Source of the DNA: Caloramator mitchellensis
GTDB lineage: Bacteria; Bacillota; Clostridia; Clostridiales; Caloramatoraceae
Assembly: GCF_001440545.1 (NCBI RefSeq)
Contig: NZ_LKHP01000002.1
Span: forward strand, 124,001-188,000
DNA length: 64,000 nucleotides
Direction: 5' to 3'
Shown piece after piece: positions 25,177 through 35,400 of this stretch. Position 1 is the stretch's first letter. Each line of letters opens with the position of its first letter. The position numbers and the translations under genes are program-made. The notes under the pieces are model-generated. The model did not search any database, was not told the origin of the DNA, and saw only the letters and a program-made list of their open reading frames with translations.

Positions 25177-26868
25177 TTAGCAAGTTAATAATCTGACTCT
25201 ATATACCCTTGCTTCATATGGACGCAATTTTATTTTTTTGATATTATCAGCATCATCGCATTCATAATTTGACAACACAAGTTTAACATCATTTAATTTA
25301 ATATCCCCAGGCAGAATAAATTCTGGATTTTTATCAAAAAAGTTTACAATTACTAAAAATGCTGAATCCTCCATTCTTCTTATATATGAATAAATTTCAT
25401 CGTGCTCCCTGTTTATCTCTATAAAATCTCCATATATAAGTTCCTTATTGTTTTTTCTTATCTGTATTAGTTTCTTATAGTAATTTAAGATTGAATTTTC
25501 GTCCTTAAGTTGTGACTCAACATTTATAGTTTTGTAATTTGTATTCACTCTTATCCAGGGCTCAGCTTCACTAAAACCTGCATTTTTGTCATCATTCCAC
25601 TGCATAGGTGTCCTTGAGTTATCCCTTGACATGTAGTGAAGCCCCTTTAAATAATCCTCTTCACTCACAAGCCCAGTTTCAACAAAATCCTTATACTTGT
25701 TAAATACAGCGACATCCCTGTAATCTTCTAATTTGTAATCCCAGGCATTTGTCATTCCTATCTCGTCACCATAATAAATAAAAGGAGTTCCCTTTTGGGT
25801 AAGCTGCAGTGTTGCAAGCATCGTTGCACTTTCTCTGTGGTATCGGCTATCGTTCCCAAGCCTTGAAACCGTCCTTGTTGTGTCGTGATTTGAGTAAAAT
25901 AAAGGGCACCAGCCTTGTCCTTCATCCCTTAATTGCCATCCGCTCATCTTTTCTTTAATATCCTTAACAAGGTCAATCCTTTTTCTTTCCCAGTCATTTT
26001 CACCTCTACCTACGCTATGCATATCAAAATGAAATGTCATATCCAGCTCCTGCCTGTCAAGACCGGTATAAATATATGCATTGTGATAGCTAATTCCGCC
26101 TGTTTCACCTATAAGAACATGATAATCCCTATTAAACACGTCTCTTCTTATTTCCTTAATATAGTCGTGCACTTTTGGAAGATTTTGAACGTGTTTAATA
26201 AAGTCTCCGTATATCTGTCCGTTTTTAATTTCAGCATCTGGAAAATCAAAATTCTTTTCTAAGTGGTTAATAGCGTCAAATCTAAATCCGTCAACTCCCT
26301 TTTCCATCCAAAACCTTATCATATCCTTTATTTCTTCTCTTAGTTTTGGATTTCTCCAATTTAAATCCGGCATCTTTTTAGAAAATATATGAAGATAATA
26401 CTCACCTGTTGTATCGTCTAATTCCCATGCACTTCCTCCGAAAAATGAACCCCAGTTATTAGGTGGTCCTCCATTTTTACCAGGATGCCATATATAATAA
26501 TCTCTATACGGATTATCCTTGCTTTTTCTGCTCTCTACAAACCAAGGGTGTTCATCCGAAGTATGATTTATAACCATGTCCATTATAATTTTCATGCCCC
26601 TTTTATGTAGTTCTTCAATTAAAAGTTCAAAATCGTGCATCCCTCCAAATTCATCCATGATATCGTAGTAATCGCTTATGTCATACCCATTGTCATCATT
26701 AGGGGATTTGTTGATTGGATTTAGATATACTATATCTATTCCCAAATCTTTAAGATAATCCAATTTTTCTATTATGCCCTTCAAATCCCCAACTCCGTCA
26801 CCATTAGTGTCCTTAAAACTTCTGACATATATTTGATAGGCCACGCCTTCCTTCCACCATTTATTCAT
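25177..26868 (-). CDS. GH13 alpha-glucosidase (oligo-1,6-glucosidase-like)
   Basis: 563 residues, cytoplasmic (no signal peptide). Retaining GH13 of subfamily-31 type: WWKEGVAYQIYVRSFKDTNG start, region I DMVINHTS, region II GFRFDAINH with nucleophile D198, region III VLIGETGG with acid/base E255, region IV YSNHDTTR, and a C-terminal beta domain. Region IV normally ends NHDQPR, so NHDTTR is slightly unusual. It should cleave imported maltose, isomaltose or short maltodextrins. Last gene of malE-malF-malG-glucosidase, with a hairpin separating it from malG that may lower its expression. Confidence 0.93.
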   Translation of the reverse strand: MNKWWKEGVAYQIYVRSFKDTNGDGVGDLKGIIEKLDYLKDLGIDIVYLNPINKSPNDDNGYDISDYYDIMDEFGGMHDFELLIEELHKRGMKIIMDMVINHTSDEHPWFVESRKSKDNPYRDYYIWHPGKNGGPPNNWGSFFGGSAWELDDTTGEYYLHIFSKKMPDLNWRNPKLREEIKDMIRFWMEKGVDGFRFDAINHLEKNFDFPDAEIKNGQIYGDFIKHVQNLPKVHDYIKEIRRDVFNRDYHVLIGETGGISYHNAYIYTGLDRQELDMTFHFDMHSVGRGENDWERKRIDLVKDIKEKMSGWQLRDEGQGWCPLFYSNHDTTRTVSRLGNDSRYHRESATMLATLQLTQKGTPFIYYGDEIGMTNAWDYKLEDYRDVAVFNKYKDFVETGLVSEEDYLKGLHYMSRDNSRTPMQWNDDKNAGFSEAEPWIRVNTNYKTINVESQLKDENSILNYYKKLIQIRKNNKELIYGDFIEINREHDEIYSYIRRMEDSAFLVIVNFFDKNPEFILPGDIKLNDVKLVLSNYECDDADNIKKIKLRPYEARVYRVRLLTC

Positions 26869-26897
26869 AACGCCACCACCTTCTGCAAAATTTAAAA

Positions 26898-26925
26898 CAC
26901 CCTAAAAGGTTTCCCTTGTAGGGTG
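26898..26925 (-). terminator. Intercistronic hairpin between malG and the glucosidase gene
   Basis: CACCCTA ... TAGGGTG with inner AAGG/CCTT pairing, followed on the minus strand by GTTTTAAATTTT. Likely a partial terminator inside the operon. Confidence 0.6.
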
Positions 26926-26933
26926 CATAACTT

Positions 26934-27809
26934 TTAACCTTTAACTGCACCTGAAGAAAGTCCAGCTATTATATGTTTTTGTAGATAAACGAAAAGTAGT
27001 GTAATTGGAACAGCAACTAAAATGGCTCCAGCAGCAAATGTTGTAAATTTTGTATTAGTCTGACCCGTAACCATAGCAAATAATCCCATGGCCAATGTCT
27101 TTTTCTCTGCTGTTCTTAATATTAAAGTTGGGAATATAAAATCCATCCATGGTCCTATAAAATTTGTAAGGGCTATAAATACTATAATAGGTCTTGCAAG
27201 CGGAAGTATTATTTTTGTAAAAGTAGTGAAATTCGAGGCTCCGTCAACTCTTGCTGCCTCATCGAGGCTCTTAGGAATTGAATCAAAGTAGCCCTTTATT
27301 AACCAAGTGTTGTAGGGTATTTGACCGCCTGCATAAACGAGTATTAAACCTAAATGAGTATTTAACAGGTTAATTTGCATCAATAAAACATAAAGCGCTG
27401 TCATAGCAAGAAAGCTTGGGAACATTTGCAAAACAAGTATTGTAATCAATCCTTGTTTTTTTCCTTTAAACTTAAATCTTGAAAAAACATAGGATGAACT
27501 TGTTGTTAGAATAACTGATAAAATCATGTTAGCAAATGCTATTTTTAAAGTATTCTTATACCAGATTGGAAAATCAGTTTTTGTAAATAATTCTTTATAG
27601 TGAATAAAGGTAGGATTCTTAGGAAACATCGTTGATGTATATAAGCTGTCCCCTGGATTTAGTGACGAGCCTATAATCCATAATATAGGAACAAGAACAA
27701 CTATACTTGAAGTAATAAGCATAGCATATAAAACAATCTTTCCCAAAATTCTTCCTATGGATATTTTATTCTTTTTAGTTGGAATTACAACCTTAGGTGC
27801 ACTCATCAT
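26934..27809 (-). CDS. malG: Maltose/maltodextrin ABC permease, MalG type
   Basis: 291 residues, six membrane helices. Inner-membrane half of a CUT1 sugar importer. The EAA loop for ATPase contact is EAARVDGASNFTTFTKIILPLARP. The C-terminus LSSGAVKG is the usual MalG end. The ATG overlaps the malF stop (ATGA), so it is coupled to malF. The sugar is assigned from the adjacent GH13 enzyme and the MalE-like binding protein. Confidence 0.92.
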   Translation of the reverse strand: MMSAPKVVIPTKKNKISIGRILGKIVLYAMLITSSIVVLVPILWIIGSSLNPGDSLYTSTMFPKNPTFIHYKELFTKTDFPIWYKNTLKIAFANMILSVILTTSSSYVFSRFKFKGKKQGLITILVLQMFPSFLAMTALYVLLMQINLLNTHLGLILVYAGGQIPYNTWLIKGYFDSIPKSLDEAARVDGASNFTTFTKIILPLARPIIVFIALTNFIGPWMDFIFPTLILRTAEKKTLAMGLFAMVTGQTNTKFTTFAAGAILVAVPITLLFVYLQKHIIAGLSSGAVKG

Positions 27810-29080
27810 TGTATCAAGTCCTCCTCTTTAAAGGATCTGGTCTGAGTAAAGCTATAAGCAGAAATTGACGCAATTATAATAAATATAATAATCGAAACAA
27901 CAGATGCCATATGATATTGCTGTTGATTTAATGTCAATTTGTATATCCAGCTAATCAATATATCAGTATGACCTGCGTATTGGTATTCAGGGTTAACAGG
28001 ACCCCCATCTGCAAGGAAATAAATAATATTAAAATTATTGAAATTAAATGCAAAGCTTGTTATTAGTAATGGAGCTGTTGCATACAAGACCATTGGCAAT
28101 GTTATAAATCTAAATTTTTGAACTCCAGTTGCTCCGTCTATATCAGCCGATTCATAAAGTTCCTTTGATATATTTGTCAACACGCTTGACATAAGCGCCA
28201 TAAAATATGGAGCTCCAAGCCACATGTTTACAAGAACTAAAACAAATTTTGCTGGACCTGGTTCAGTTAGCCAGCCAACTCTTTGTAGTCCTATAGCTTC
28301 TAACCAGTCATTGATAGGTCCAGGGCCTGAAAACATAAGTCTTAAAACTAATAGTGAAATAAATCCTGGAACAGCATATGGTAATATAATTATACTTCTC
28401 CAAAACTTTTTAAATTTGACTTCATTAGAATTTATAAGTAACGCCAAAAACAACCCTACAAAATAGGTTGTTACTGTAGCGAGAATTGCCCAAATTACAG
28501 TCCAAACAAATACACCGTAAAACGTTCCACTCCAAATTTCAAGCTTAAACAAATCCTTAAAATTATTTAAACCAACCCAATTTAAAAGCGCCCTTGGCGG
28601 TAAATGATAAGGACCAGAAAAATCAGTAAATGCAATCAAAATTGAAAATATAATTGGAAACAAAACAATGAACATTACAAAAACAGCTGCAGGTGCTAAA
28701 ATTATAAAAGGAAAATTTCTGTCTAAAACATCATGTATTGTAGTTTTTTTATATTCCATTCTGTTTGCATTTTTCTTTGCATCATAAACATTAGATATAT
28801 AAGCGATTATAATAATTGCCAAAATTAATAAAGCAATAATACCCTGTAACATTAAAAACAATGAATGGTCAAAAACAGCTTTTCCATTCACATAATGAAA
28901 TTTTACTTCACCTAGAGTTACAAGTCCCCAAATTGACTTTTTAAAATAAGGAATACCAAAGATTAATGTTATGACTTCTATTAGTGCATATATTGCTCCC
29001 TTTATATACTGTTTATTATAAAATTGTCCTATTCCCATAAACAGAAGGGATAGCAGCATCGCCTTTTTACTTTTTTCCAT
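27806..29080 (-). CDS. malF: Maltose/maltodextrin ABC permease, MalF type
   Basis: 424 residues. Eight or nine membrane helices; longer than simple CUT1 permeases because of an N-terminal extension with two or three extra helices (about 1-110), as in Gram-positive MalF proteins with a short-TM5-like repeat LLFMGIGQFYNKQYIKGAIY. EAA loop ESADIDGATGVQKFRFITLP. ATG 29080 follows GGAGGGGG; the frame is open further upstream but has no ribosome site there. 79 bp after malE with a stem-loop in between. Confidence 0.92.
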   Translation of the reverse strand: MEKSKKAMLLSLLFMGIGQFYNKQYIKGAIYALIEVITLIFGIPYFKKSIWGLVTLGEVKFHYVNGKAVFDHSLFLMLQGIIALLILAIIIIAYISNVYDAKKNANRMEYKKTTIHDVLDRNFPFIILAPAAVFVMFIVLFPIIFSILIAFTDFSGPYHLPPRALLNWVGLNNFKDLFKLEIWSGTFYGVFVWTVIWAILATVTTYFVGLFLALLINSNEVKFKKFWRSIIILPYAVPGFISLLVLRLMFSGPGPINDWLEAIGLQRVGWLTEPGPAKFVLVLVNMWLGAPYFMALMSSVLTNISKELYESADIDGATGVQKFRFITLPMVLYATAPLLITSFAFNFNNFNIIYFLADGGPVNPEYQYAGHTDILISWIYKLTLNQQQYHMASVVSIIIFIIIASISAYSFTQTRSFKEEDLIQ

Positions 29081-29124
29081 CCTTCCCCCTCCTAAATGCT
29101 TGTTAAAAATAAAAATTATACTTA

Positions 29125-29150
29125 AGGCATGGGGGAAATTCCCCATGCCT
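29125..29150 (-). terminator. Intercistronic hairpin between malE and malF
   Basis: Perfect stem AGGCATGGGG / CCCCATGCCT, followed on the minus strand by TTAAGTATAATTTTTATTTTT. It likely stops part of the transcripts or protects the malE end, giving more binding protein than permease. Confidence 0.75.
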
Positions 29151-29159
29151 CTTTGCATA

Positions 29160-30422
29160 TTATTTTTGTGCTGCTATTGCATCTTGAATTGTCTTAACTG
29201 CCTTGTCAAGAGCTGCCTTTGGTTCAGCCTTTCCATCCCAAATAGTTGAAAGTGCTGCAGCTGCTGGGTCCCAAACAAGACCCATTTGTGGAATTGATGG
29301 CATTGGAACTGCATTTTGAGCTTGTGCCATAAATCCTGATACGATTGGGTCATCCTTAATTTCTGGTCTTTCCATAACAGCCTTTGCAGGTGGAATTTGC
29401 TTAGTTATTTCAAATCTCTTTGCAAGCATTTCATCTGATGTAGCCATTTCAGCAAATAATCTTGCTGCATTTGGATACTTTGTAAATGAGCTTACATAAA
29501 GTCCTCTAATACCCGAGAAAGTTATTGGTTGCTTACCGTTCATTGTTGGAAGTGGTGCAACACCAAAATCTACCTTAGCGTTTTGATAACCAGCTACTGC
29601 CCATGGTCCGTTTATAATCATAGCTGCCTTTCCTGCAGCAAATTGTCCATCCATAAATTGATAGTTAGCGTCTTTTTGCATAACATCAAAAATCTTTCTT
29701 AATTCTTTATAATACTTCATACCTTCAACTGCACCGTCATTGTTTAAACCAATATCATCCTTGTTTGTTCCGTTATTTCCAAACACATAACCACCAAATG
29801 CAGTTAAGAAAGGATATGTGAAATAGAAGTTTCCTACATCCCACATAAGAGCATATTTCTTTTCCTTAGCATTGTTGTATGTCTTTGCAAATTCAACTAT
29901 TTCTTCAAAAGTCTTTGGAACTTCCTTAACTATTGCCTTATTATAGAATAAAGCATATGTTTCAATACCTGTTGGGTAACCATATACTGTTCCTTCATAG
30001 CTAACACCGTCGATAGCCGCTTGAACAAATCTATTTCTAATATCATCTTGATTTCCGACTGGTTGAATCAATCCTGCTGCTACCATCTTACCAACGTGGT
30101 CATGTGGAGCTGCGAAAACGTCTGCACCAACACCTGCAGGACCATCCTGCTGAATCTTACCTGATGCATCAGTATGTCCAACTGGCTCAGCCTTAACCTT
30201 AACGCCGTATTTCTTTTCAAATTCTTGAGCAACATACTTCATGAACTCAAGTTCTGGTCCATCGCTTTCCCAAACAACAAGGCTTGCACCTTCTTCTGGC
30301 TTAATTTCTTCCTGTTGTTGAGTTTGCTCATTTGATGTTTGTTCTGTTTGTTTCTTTGAGCATCCTGCAAACAATGACACTACTAATGTTAGTGCCAACA
30401 AGACACTTAATAATTTTTTCAT
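29160..30422 (-). CDS. malE: Maltose/maltodextrin-binding lipoprotein
   Basis: 420 residues. Lipoprotein signal MKKLLSVLLALTLVVS with lipobox FAGC, a Gln/Glu-rich linker, then an SBP family 1 fold. MalE-like features: ASLVVWESDGPELEFMKYVA, NGTVYG-type hinge (EGTVYGYPTGIETYALFYNK) and FAAGKAAMIINGPWAVAGYQ. It captures sugar outside the cell for MalFG. ATG 30422 follows AAGGGGGATC. The promoter region carries an operator-like palindrome over the start site. Confidence 0.93.
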   Translation of the reverse strand: MKKLLSVLLALTLVVSLFAGCSKKQTEQTSNEQTQQQEEIKPEEGASLVVWESDGPELEFMKYVAQEFEKKYGVKVKAEPVGHTDASGKIQQDGPAGVGADVFAAPHDHVGKMVAAGLIQPVGNQDDIRNRFVQAAIDGVSYEGTVYGYPTGIETYALFYNKAIVKEVPKTFEEIVEFAKTYNNAKEKKYALMWDVGNFYFTYPFLTAFGGYVFGNNGTNKDDIGLNNDGAVEGMKYYKELRKIFDVMQKDANYQFMDGQFAAGKAAMIINGPWAVAGYQNAKVDFGVAPLPTMNGKQPITFSGIRGLYVSSFTKYPNAARLFAEMATSDEMLAKRFEITKQIPPAKAVMERPEIKDDPIVSGFMAQAQNAVPMPSIPQMGLVWDPAAAALSTIWDGKAEPKAALDKAVKTIQDAIAAQK

Positions 30423-30472
30423 AAAGATCCCCCTTTTAAAAGTTTTATAGCTTGGACGACACCGTCCTAAAT

Positions 30473-30510
30473 TTTTCACAACTTCATAAGTTGTGAAAAC
30501 GTTTGAACAA
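30473..30510. promoter_or_regulatory. Two overlapping palindromes in the malE leader (operator candidates)
   Basis: 30491-30510: TTGTGAAAACGTTTGAACAA, a LacI/CcpA-style site with a central CG, sitting at the malE start site. 30473-30499: a perfect 12-bp inverted repeat TTTTCACAACTT-CAT-AAGTTGTGAAAA overlapping it; in the transcript this folds as a 5' hairpin. A MalR/LacI-family repressor or CcpA would fit; the regulator is not encoded beside the operon. Confidence 0.6.
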
Positions 30511-30514
30511 TATA

Positions 30515-30543
30515 ATTATACAAAAAATTTTAAATTTTTTCAA
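30515..30543 (-). promoter_or_regulatory. Promoter of malE
   Basis: TTGAAA, a 17-bp spacer and TATAAT on the minus strand. The operator candidate at 30491-30510 begins 4 bp beyond the -10 box, an arrangement that suits repression. Confidence 0.75.
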
Positions 30544-30692
30544 TTCAAATTTTTTTGTCAAATTCGACTTATTTTAACAAGGGATAAGAACAAGACAGCT
30601 TTGCAAAAAAACTTGTCTAAACTAAATATTTGTAATATTTCCAATTTTATGATATTATTGCTATTGTAAAAATTATATTCGGGAGGGATTTT

Positions 30693-32408
30693 ATGTCCAA
30701 ATTCAAAAAAGTTCTTTCTTTACTTCTTTCTGCAGTCTTAATATTTGCTTATTCTTCAACAGTAATTGCTACTCCAAGCAAAATTAAAAAGAAACCAATT
30801 GTTGTTCCGCAAACTGTTAACCCCAAATTAGTTAAAAATGTAATATTTTTGATCCCTGATGGAACTTCAATCTCTCACATTACATTAACTCGTTGGTATA
30901 ACTTTGCTAAGTATGGTAAAAATAAACTTGCAGTTGATGAAATTGCAACTGGATTAGTAAAAACATATTGGTCAGATGGAATAATAACTGACTCTGCTCC
31001 AGCTGGTTCAGCCATGGCGACTGGATTTAAAACTTACAATAAATATATCTCCGTTCTTCCCGAAAAAATATCAATGCCTGGCATTCCGGCTGTTAAAGCT
31101 GATGATATTCAAAAGCCAATAGCAACTGTTTTAGAAGCTGCAAAATTGGCTGGTAAATCTACCGGCCTAGTAGTTACATGCGAAATTCCACATGCTACCC
31201 CTGCTTCATTTTCAAGCCATTATTACTCAAGAAGCGATGAATATACTTTAGTAGAACAACAAGTATATCAAAATATTGATGTTGTTCTTGGTGGAGGTTT
31301 AGATTTTCTTGATCCAGCAAAGCGTAAGGATAAAGAAGATTTATTAAATATTCTAAAGAAAAGAGGATATCAGGTCGTAACTACTCCTGAAGAATTAAGT
31401 AATGCTAAATCACAAAAACTATGGGGATTATTTGCACCTGTAAATCTTAATAGGGATTTTGATAGGGATCCAAGTAAGCAACCTTCTTTATATGATATGA
31501 CTAAGAAAGCTATTGAAATATTGTCAAAAGATAAGGATGGCTTTTTCCTAATGGTTGAAGGCAGTATGGTTGACTGGTCATCTCATAGTAATGATCCAAT
31601 AGGAGTCATAAGTGAATTTTTAGCATTTGATAAAGCTGTTGAATATGCTTTGAATTTTGCAAAACGAGATAAAAATACTTTAGTTATTGTAGCTCCTGAT
31701 CACGGAAATGGTGGTCTATCTATTGGTAGTTCTGAAAGCAATAGTAAATATGACAAAATGCCTCTTAGTGACGTGGTTGACACGTTAACAAAAGCAAAGA
31801 TAACTGCAACAAAACTTTATGAATTGTTGAATAAAGATATGTCCATTTCAGAAATAAAAACAATAGTAGGAGAAAACTATGGTATCATAGATTTAACCGA
31901 CGAAGAAGCAAACAAGATATTAGATTACCTGAAATCGCCTCCCAAAGGTGTATATTTCGAAAACATTGTTGGTCCAATGATTAGTAAACGTGCTTGTATT
32001 GGATGGACAACAACTGGTCATACTGGAGAAGATGTTCCATTATATGTTTATCACCCAAGAAATGTCAGACTTTCCGGAGTAGTTCAAAATACAGACCTTG
32101 CAAAATATATAGCCGAAGCTATGAATGTTAGTCTAGATTCCGTTTCTAAAAAATTATTCGTTTCAGCTAAATCTATAGAAAATAAAGTGGTAAGCGTCAA
32201 CATCGATACAACTGATGCAAATAATCCTGTATTGAAAATAACTACTAATTCAAACAAGATAATTATATTACCAGTTTATAAAGATTATGCTATATTAAAT
32301 AACAAAGAAATCAAATTATCTGGAATAACTATCTGCACAAATCTCGAAAAAGTATCAGACTTAAACTATTGGTTTTTCTCTGAAGATGTTGTTAAGCTTA
32401 TTAAGTAA
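30693..32408 (+). CDS. Secreted alkaline phosphatase
   Basis: 571 residues. Signal peptide about 1-26 (KKVLSLLLSAVLIFAYSSTVIA). Phosphomonoesterase of the PhoA superfamily: VIFLIPDGTSISHIT with the metal Asp, TDSAPAGSAMATG with nucleophile S101, VEGSMVDWSSHSND, APDHGNGG and TTGHTGEDVPLYVY with metal ligands. The usual DSAASATA motif is DSAPAGSA here. The C-terminal about 75 residues look like an extra beta domain, possibly a copper-amine-oxidase-like N-domain remnant (weak). GGGAGGG precedes the ATG. It converges with the 5'-nucleotidase gene; both release phosphate outside the cell. Confidence 0.92.
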   Translation: MSKFKKVLSLLLSAVLIFAYSSTVIATPSKIKKKPIVVPQTVNPKLVKNVIFLIPDGTSISHITLTRWYNFAKYGKNKLAVDEIATGLVKTYWSDGIITDSAPAGSAMATGFKTYNKYISVLPEKISMPGIPAVKADDIQKPIATVLEAAKLAGKSTGLVVTCEIPHATPASFSSHYYSRSDEYTLVEQQVYQNIDVVLGGGLDFLDPAKRKDKEDLLNILKKRGYQVVTTPEELSNAKSQKLWGLFAPVNLNRDFDRDPSKQPSLYDMTKKAIEILSKDKDGFFLMVEGSMVDWSSHSNDPIGVISEFLAFDKAVEYALNFAKRDKNTLVIVAPDHGNGGLSIGSSESNSKYDKMPLSDVVDTLTKAKITATKLYELLNKDMSISEIKTIVGENYGIIDLTDEEANKILDYLKSPPKGVYFENIVGPMISKRACIGWTTTGHTGEDVPLYVYHPRNVRLSGVVQNTDLAKYIAEAMNVSLDSVSKKLFVSAKSIENKVVSVNIDTTDANNPVLKITTNSNKIIILPVYKDYAILNNKEIKLSGITICTNLEKVSDLNYWFFSEDVVKLIK

Positions 32409-32425
32409 TTTGTAGTTATTAAAAA

Positions 32426-32455
32426 GGGATGGGCTTTTTATCATTTGCCCATCCC
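32426..32455 (-). terminator. Terminator between convergent phosphatase genes
   Basis: GGGATGGGC / GCCCATCCC stem, five T on the minus strand (for the 5'-nucleotidase gene) and a poorer T-rich run on the plus strand; it may serve both genes. Confidence 0.8.
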
Positions 32456-32476
32456 AACTATTTTAATATAAATAAA

Positions 32477-35400
32477 TTATTTTGTATAAGCCTTGTAAAT
32501 ATAACCATCCTTGCCTTTATACTTAATCTTTAACCAGTTACCAACTTGACCCACAACTTCAACCTTTGTTCCTCTCTTAAGTGAACCGATCGCCCTGGCT
32601 TCCTTTTTGTATGAGCTTCTTACATAAAGGCTGCTTGCAGTTACCGTAACAAACTTCTTTACCTGAGGATTAGAATTATTATTATTTGTGTCCTTTACTG
32701 GGTCCTCTCCTTCGATTAGATATCCTACTTTAACAGGCGAAATAGTTTTAACATTTTTCAGCTCTTCAACTAATGCGTCTCTTATTGGAATATTAGTGTC
32801 TACGGCATTTTTTGCTCCTTTGAAATCATAGTTATCTCCACCTGTAAACATAAAATCGTTAGTAACTACTGTATAATATTTATCCATTTCAACCTTAGTT
32901 CCATCATTAAGTCTCATGGATGTGATTCTTTCACCAGCATTTGCCTTAGGATTATAATAAACCTTTACACCTGCAACTTGAACCCAGCCAATTGTTTGAT
33001 TCATTATACCGTTTTCTAAAACCTTCTTAAGGTCTGCACCTGTAAGTTCCATCTTAACAAGAGTATTGTCAAACGGCATTACTTCATACATCTTGCCCAT
33101 TGTAATATCTCCAGCTGGAATAGAAGTTCTTAGTCCCCCACCGTTTGTAATACCAATTTGAACTCCTGCTCTTTTTCTCATAACATCGCTTACCCATTCA
33201 CCAAGGAGTGAAGGTCCAGCAAATCTATCATGAGGAAGTTCAACAGTTGTTTTTCCTACAACAACCTCAAGTATAGGCTTTAATTGGTTTTCATATTTTT
33301 CATACATTGCTTTAACCTCAGCATCCTCAACTACTTCACTTCCAGTAATAGGAACGTTTATCAACGAAGGTCTTGCCCCAATAAACTTTCCATCATAATT
33401 AAATTCCAAAGCTAATCTTCCTAAAGTTCTTCCATTGTAATAAGCTTGAACTACTGGTTTCCCATTTAAGTATCCCGAAACGGACTTGTGTAAATGGCCT
33501 GTAATTATAGCATCAATATAACTAATCTTGGTTAGAGGTTCAAATTCGCCAATAATATTCTTTGATGCGTCAACATCTGAACCAAGGTGAGTAAGTGCAA
33601 TTACTATATCTGCTCTACCTTCTGGAACCATTCCCATCTTCAATTCATATGCAAGAGGTAAAGCGATTTGATATGGGTCTTTGAAGTCGTAATCTTTTAC
33701 ATTTTCAGGTTTTGTCTTATATAACGTCTCAGGTGTAGCAATACCAATAAATGCAATTTTCTTTCCATTTATAGTAACGTATTTATATGGCTTTGCCCAA
33801 GAAACTGGTTTACCAGTCTTTTTGTCATAAATATTTGCAGCAAGGAATTCAAATCCACCTTCTTTTGACCATGTTTCAAAATTATTTGCACCCCAATCAA
33901 ATTCATGGTTGCCTACTGCAGAAGCAGCGATACCTATTGATTTTAACATTTCTGAAACAGGTTTTCCTAATAAAAGATTAGACATTGCACTTCCCTGATA
34001 TATATCTCCTGCTGAAACGACTACTGAATTTGGATTTTCCTTAATATATTTCTTCACAAATCCAGCAAATTTAGCAGCTCCAGGATTTTTACCTTCAAAT
34101 TTTAATGTTCCATGGAAATCGTTAAATGATAAAACATTAATAGTGTTTTTTATATCTGGAACCATATCCCAAGTTATTGATTTTACATTTGGTGTCCTTC
34201 CATCAGCAGAAGTTGGTAGACTCATCAAACCACTATTAATCATCTCAACAACTTTTGAGTGTTTTCCATAATCCCATGAATATCCTGTCAATTTCCAATT
34301 GTAGCTGCATTCAGGGGAAATTACTCCACCTTTAACTTCTTTTATATACTTAGCAATCATGTCCCTAACTTGTGGAGCTTCTTTAAAGTCAAGATCTGAA
34401 TTAAATAATACCTTTACGTCTTCACCTTTAAACAAACCAGTGTCTTTGTTTAAAAGCGTCGTGTTTGCTCTGTAGTTGTTTACAGCAAGCTTAATTATGT
34501 CATCATCCTTTACAGGAACGTCGTTCATGTATCTTAAATTCTTTATTCTGCTTCCTTCTGGCTGTGATATGTCTATTTCATACTTAACTCCGTAGAACAT
34601 ATCATAATTATACATTCTTATATTTGGATTAAATGAAATTGTCAAATCTCCTGGTTTAAATGTGTTATAATAATTAGCCGACCATTCCATGTATTTTTTA
34701 AGTTGCTTTCCTGTAACCTCTAACATATAAAGGGTATTGTCATACTGATAAATTAAAGATGAATCTGATTTTTTAATGTCCCCTTCTTTAATGTTAGATT
34801 TAGCATTGAAAAGAGCTGCTGCTGAAACATCAGCCTTTGTATAATGCATCTGAACTTTATTAATAAGTTCAATCATTGCAGTTGGCTGCAATTGCGCCTG
34901 AGGAATTCCGTTGATTTCATTTGCTGGTGCTAAATCTCCACCTACAAGTTTTCCTATGATTGTATTAGCATCAGCAAGAGCTTTGTCGTGGAATGGCTTT
35001 AATTTAGCTAATAGCTCCTGGTCTTCTTCATAAGTTGCCATATCTATAAGTTCTGAGTTAACATCGCTGGCTTTATTAGCTATTTTATATTTACCCTTAG
35101 CATCTTTAGTCAATTTGATTGTTATTCTTGCAAGTTGAGTTCCCGCATTTGCAGGTTCAACTATTATTACTCCATTAACTTCCTTCTTTGGGACTTTCAT
35201 ATGGGCATGGCCTGCAACGATTGCAGCAAGTTCTGGAACCTTGTTAGCAAGAAGGTCTGCACCATCATCACCGTATTCCGGTGTGGGACCCATATGTTCA
35301 ACAGCTATTATTACATCAACTTTATCCTTAATCTCGTCTACTGCTTTTCTTGTTTCTTCGATTGGACTTGTTACTTTATATCCTTTAAGATTTTCAGCAT

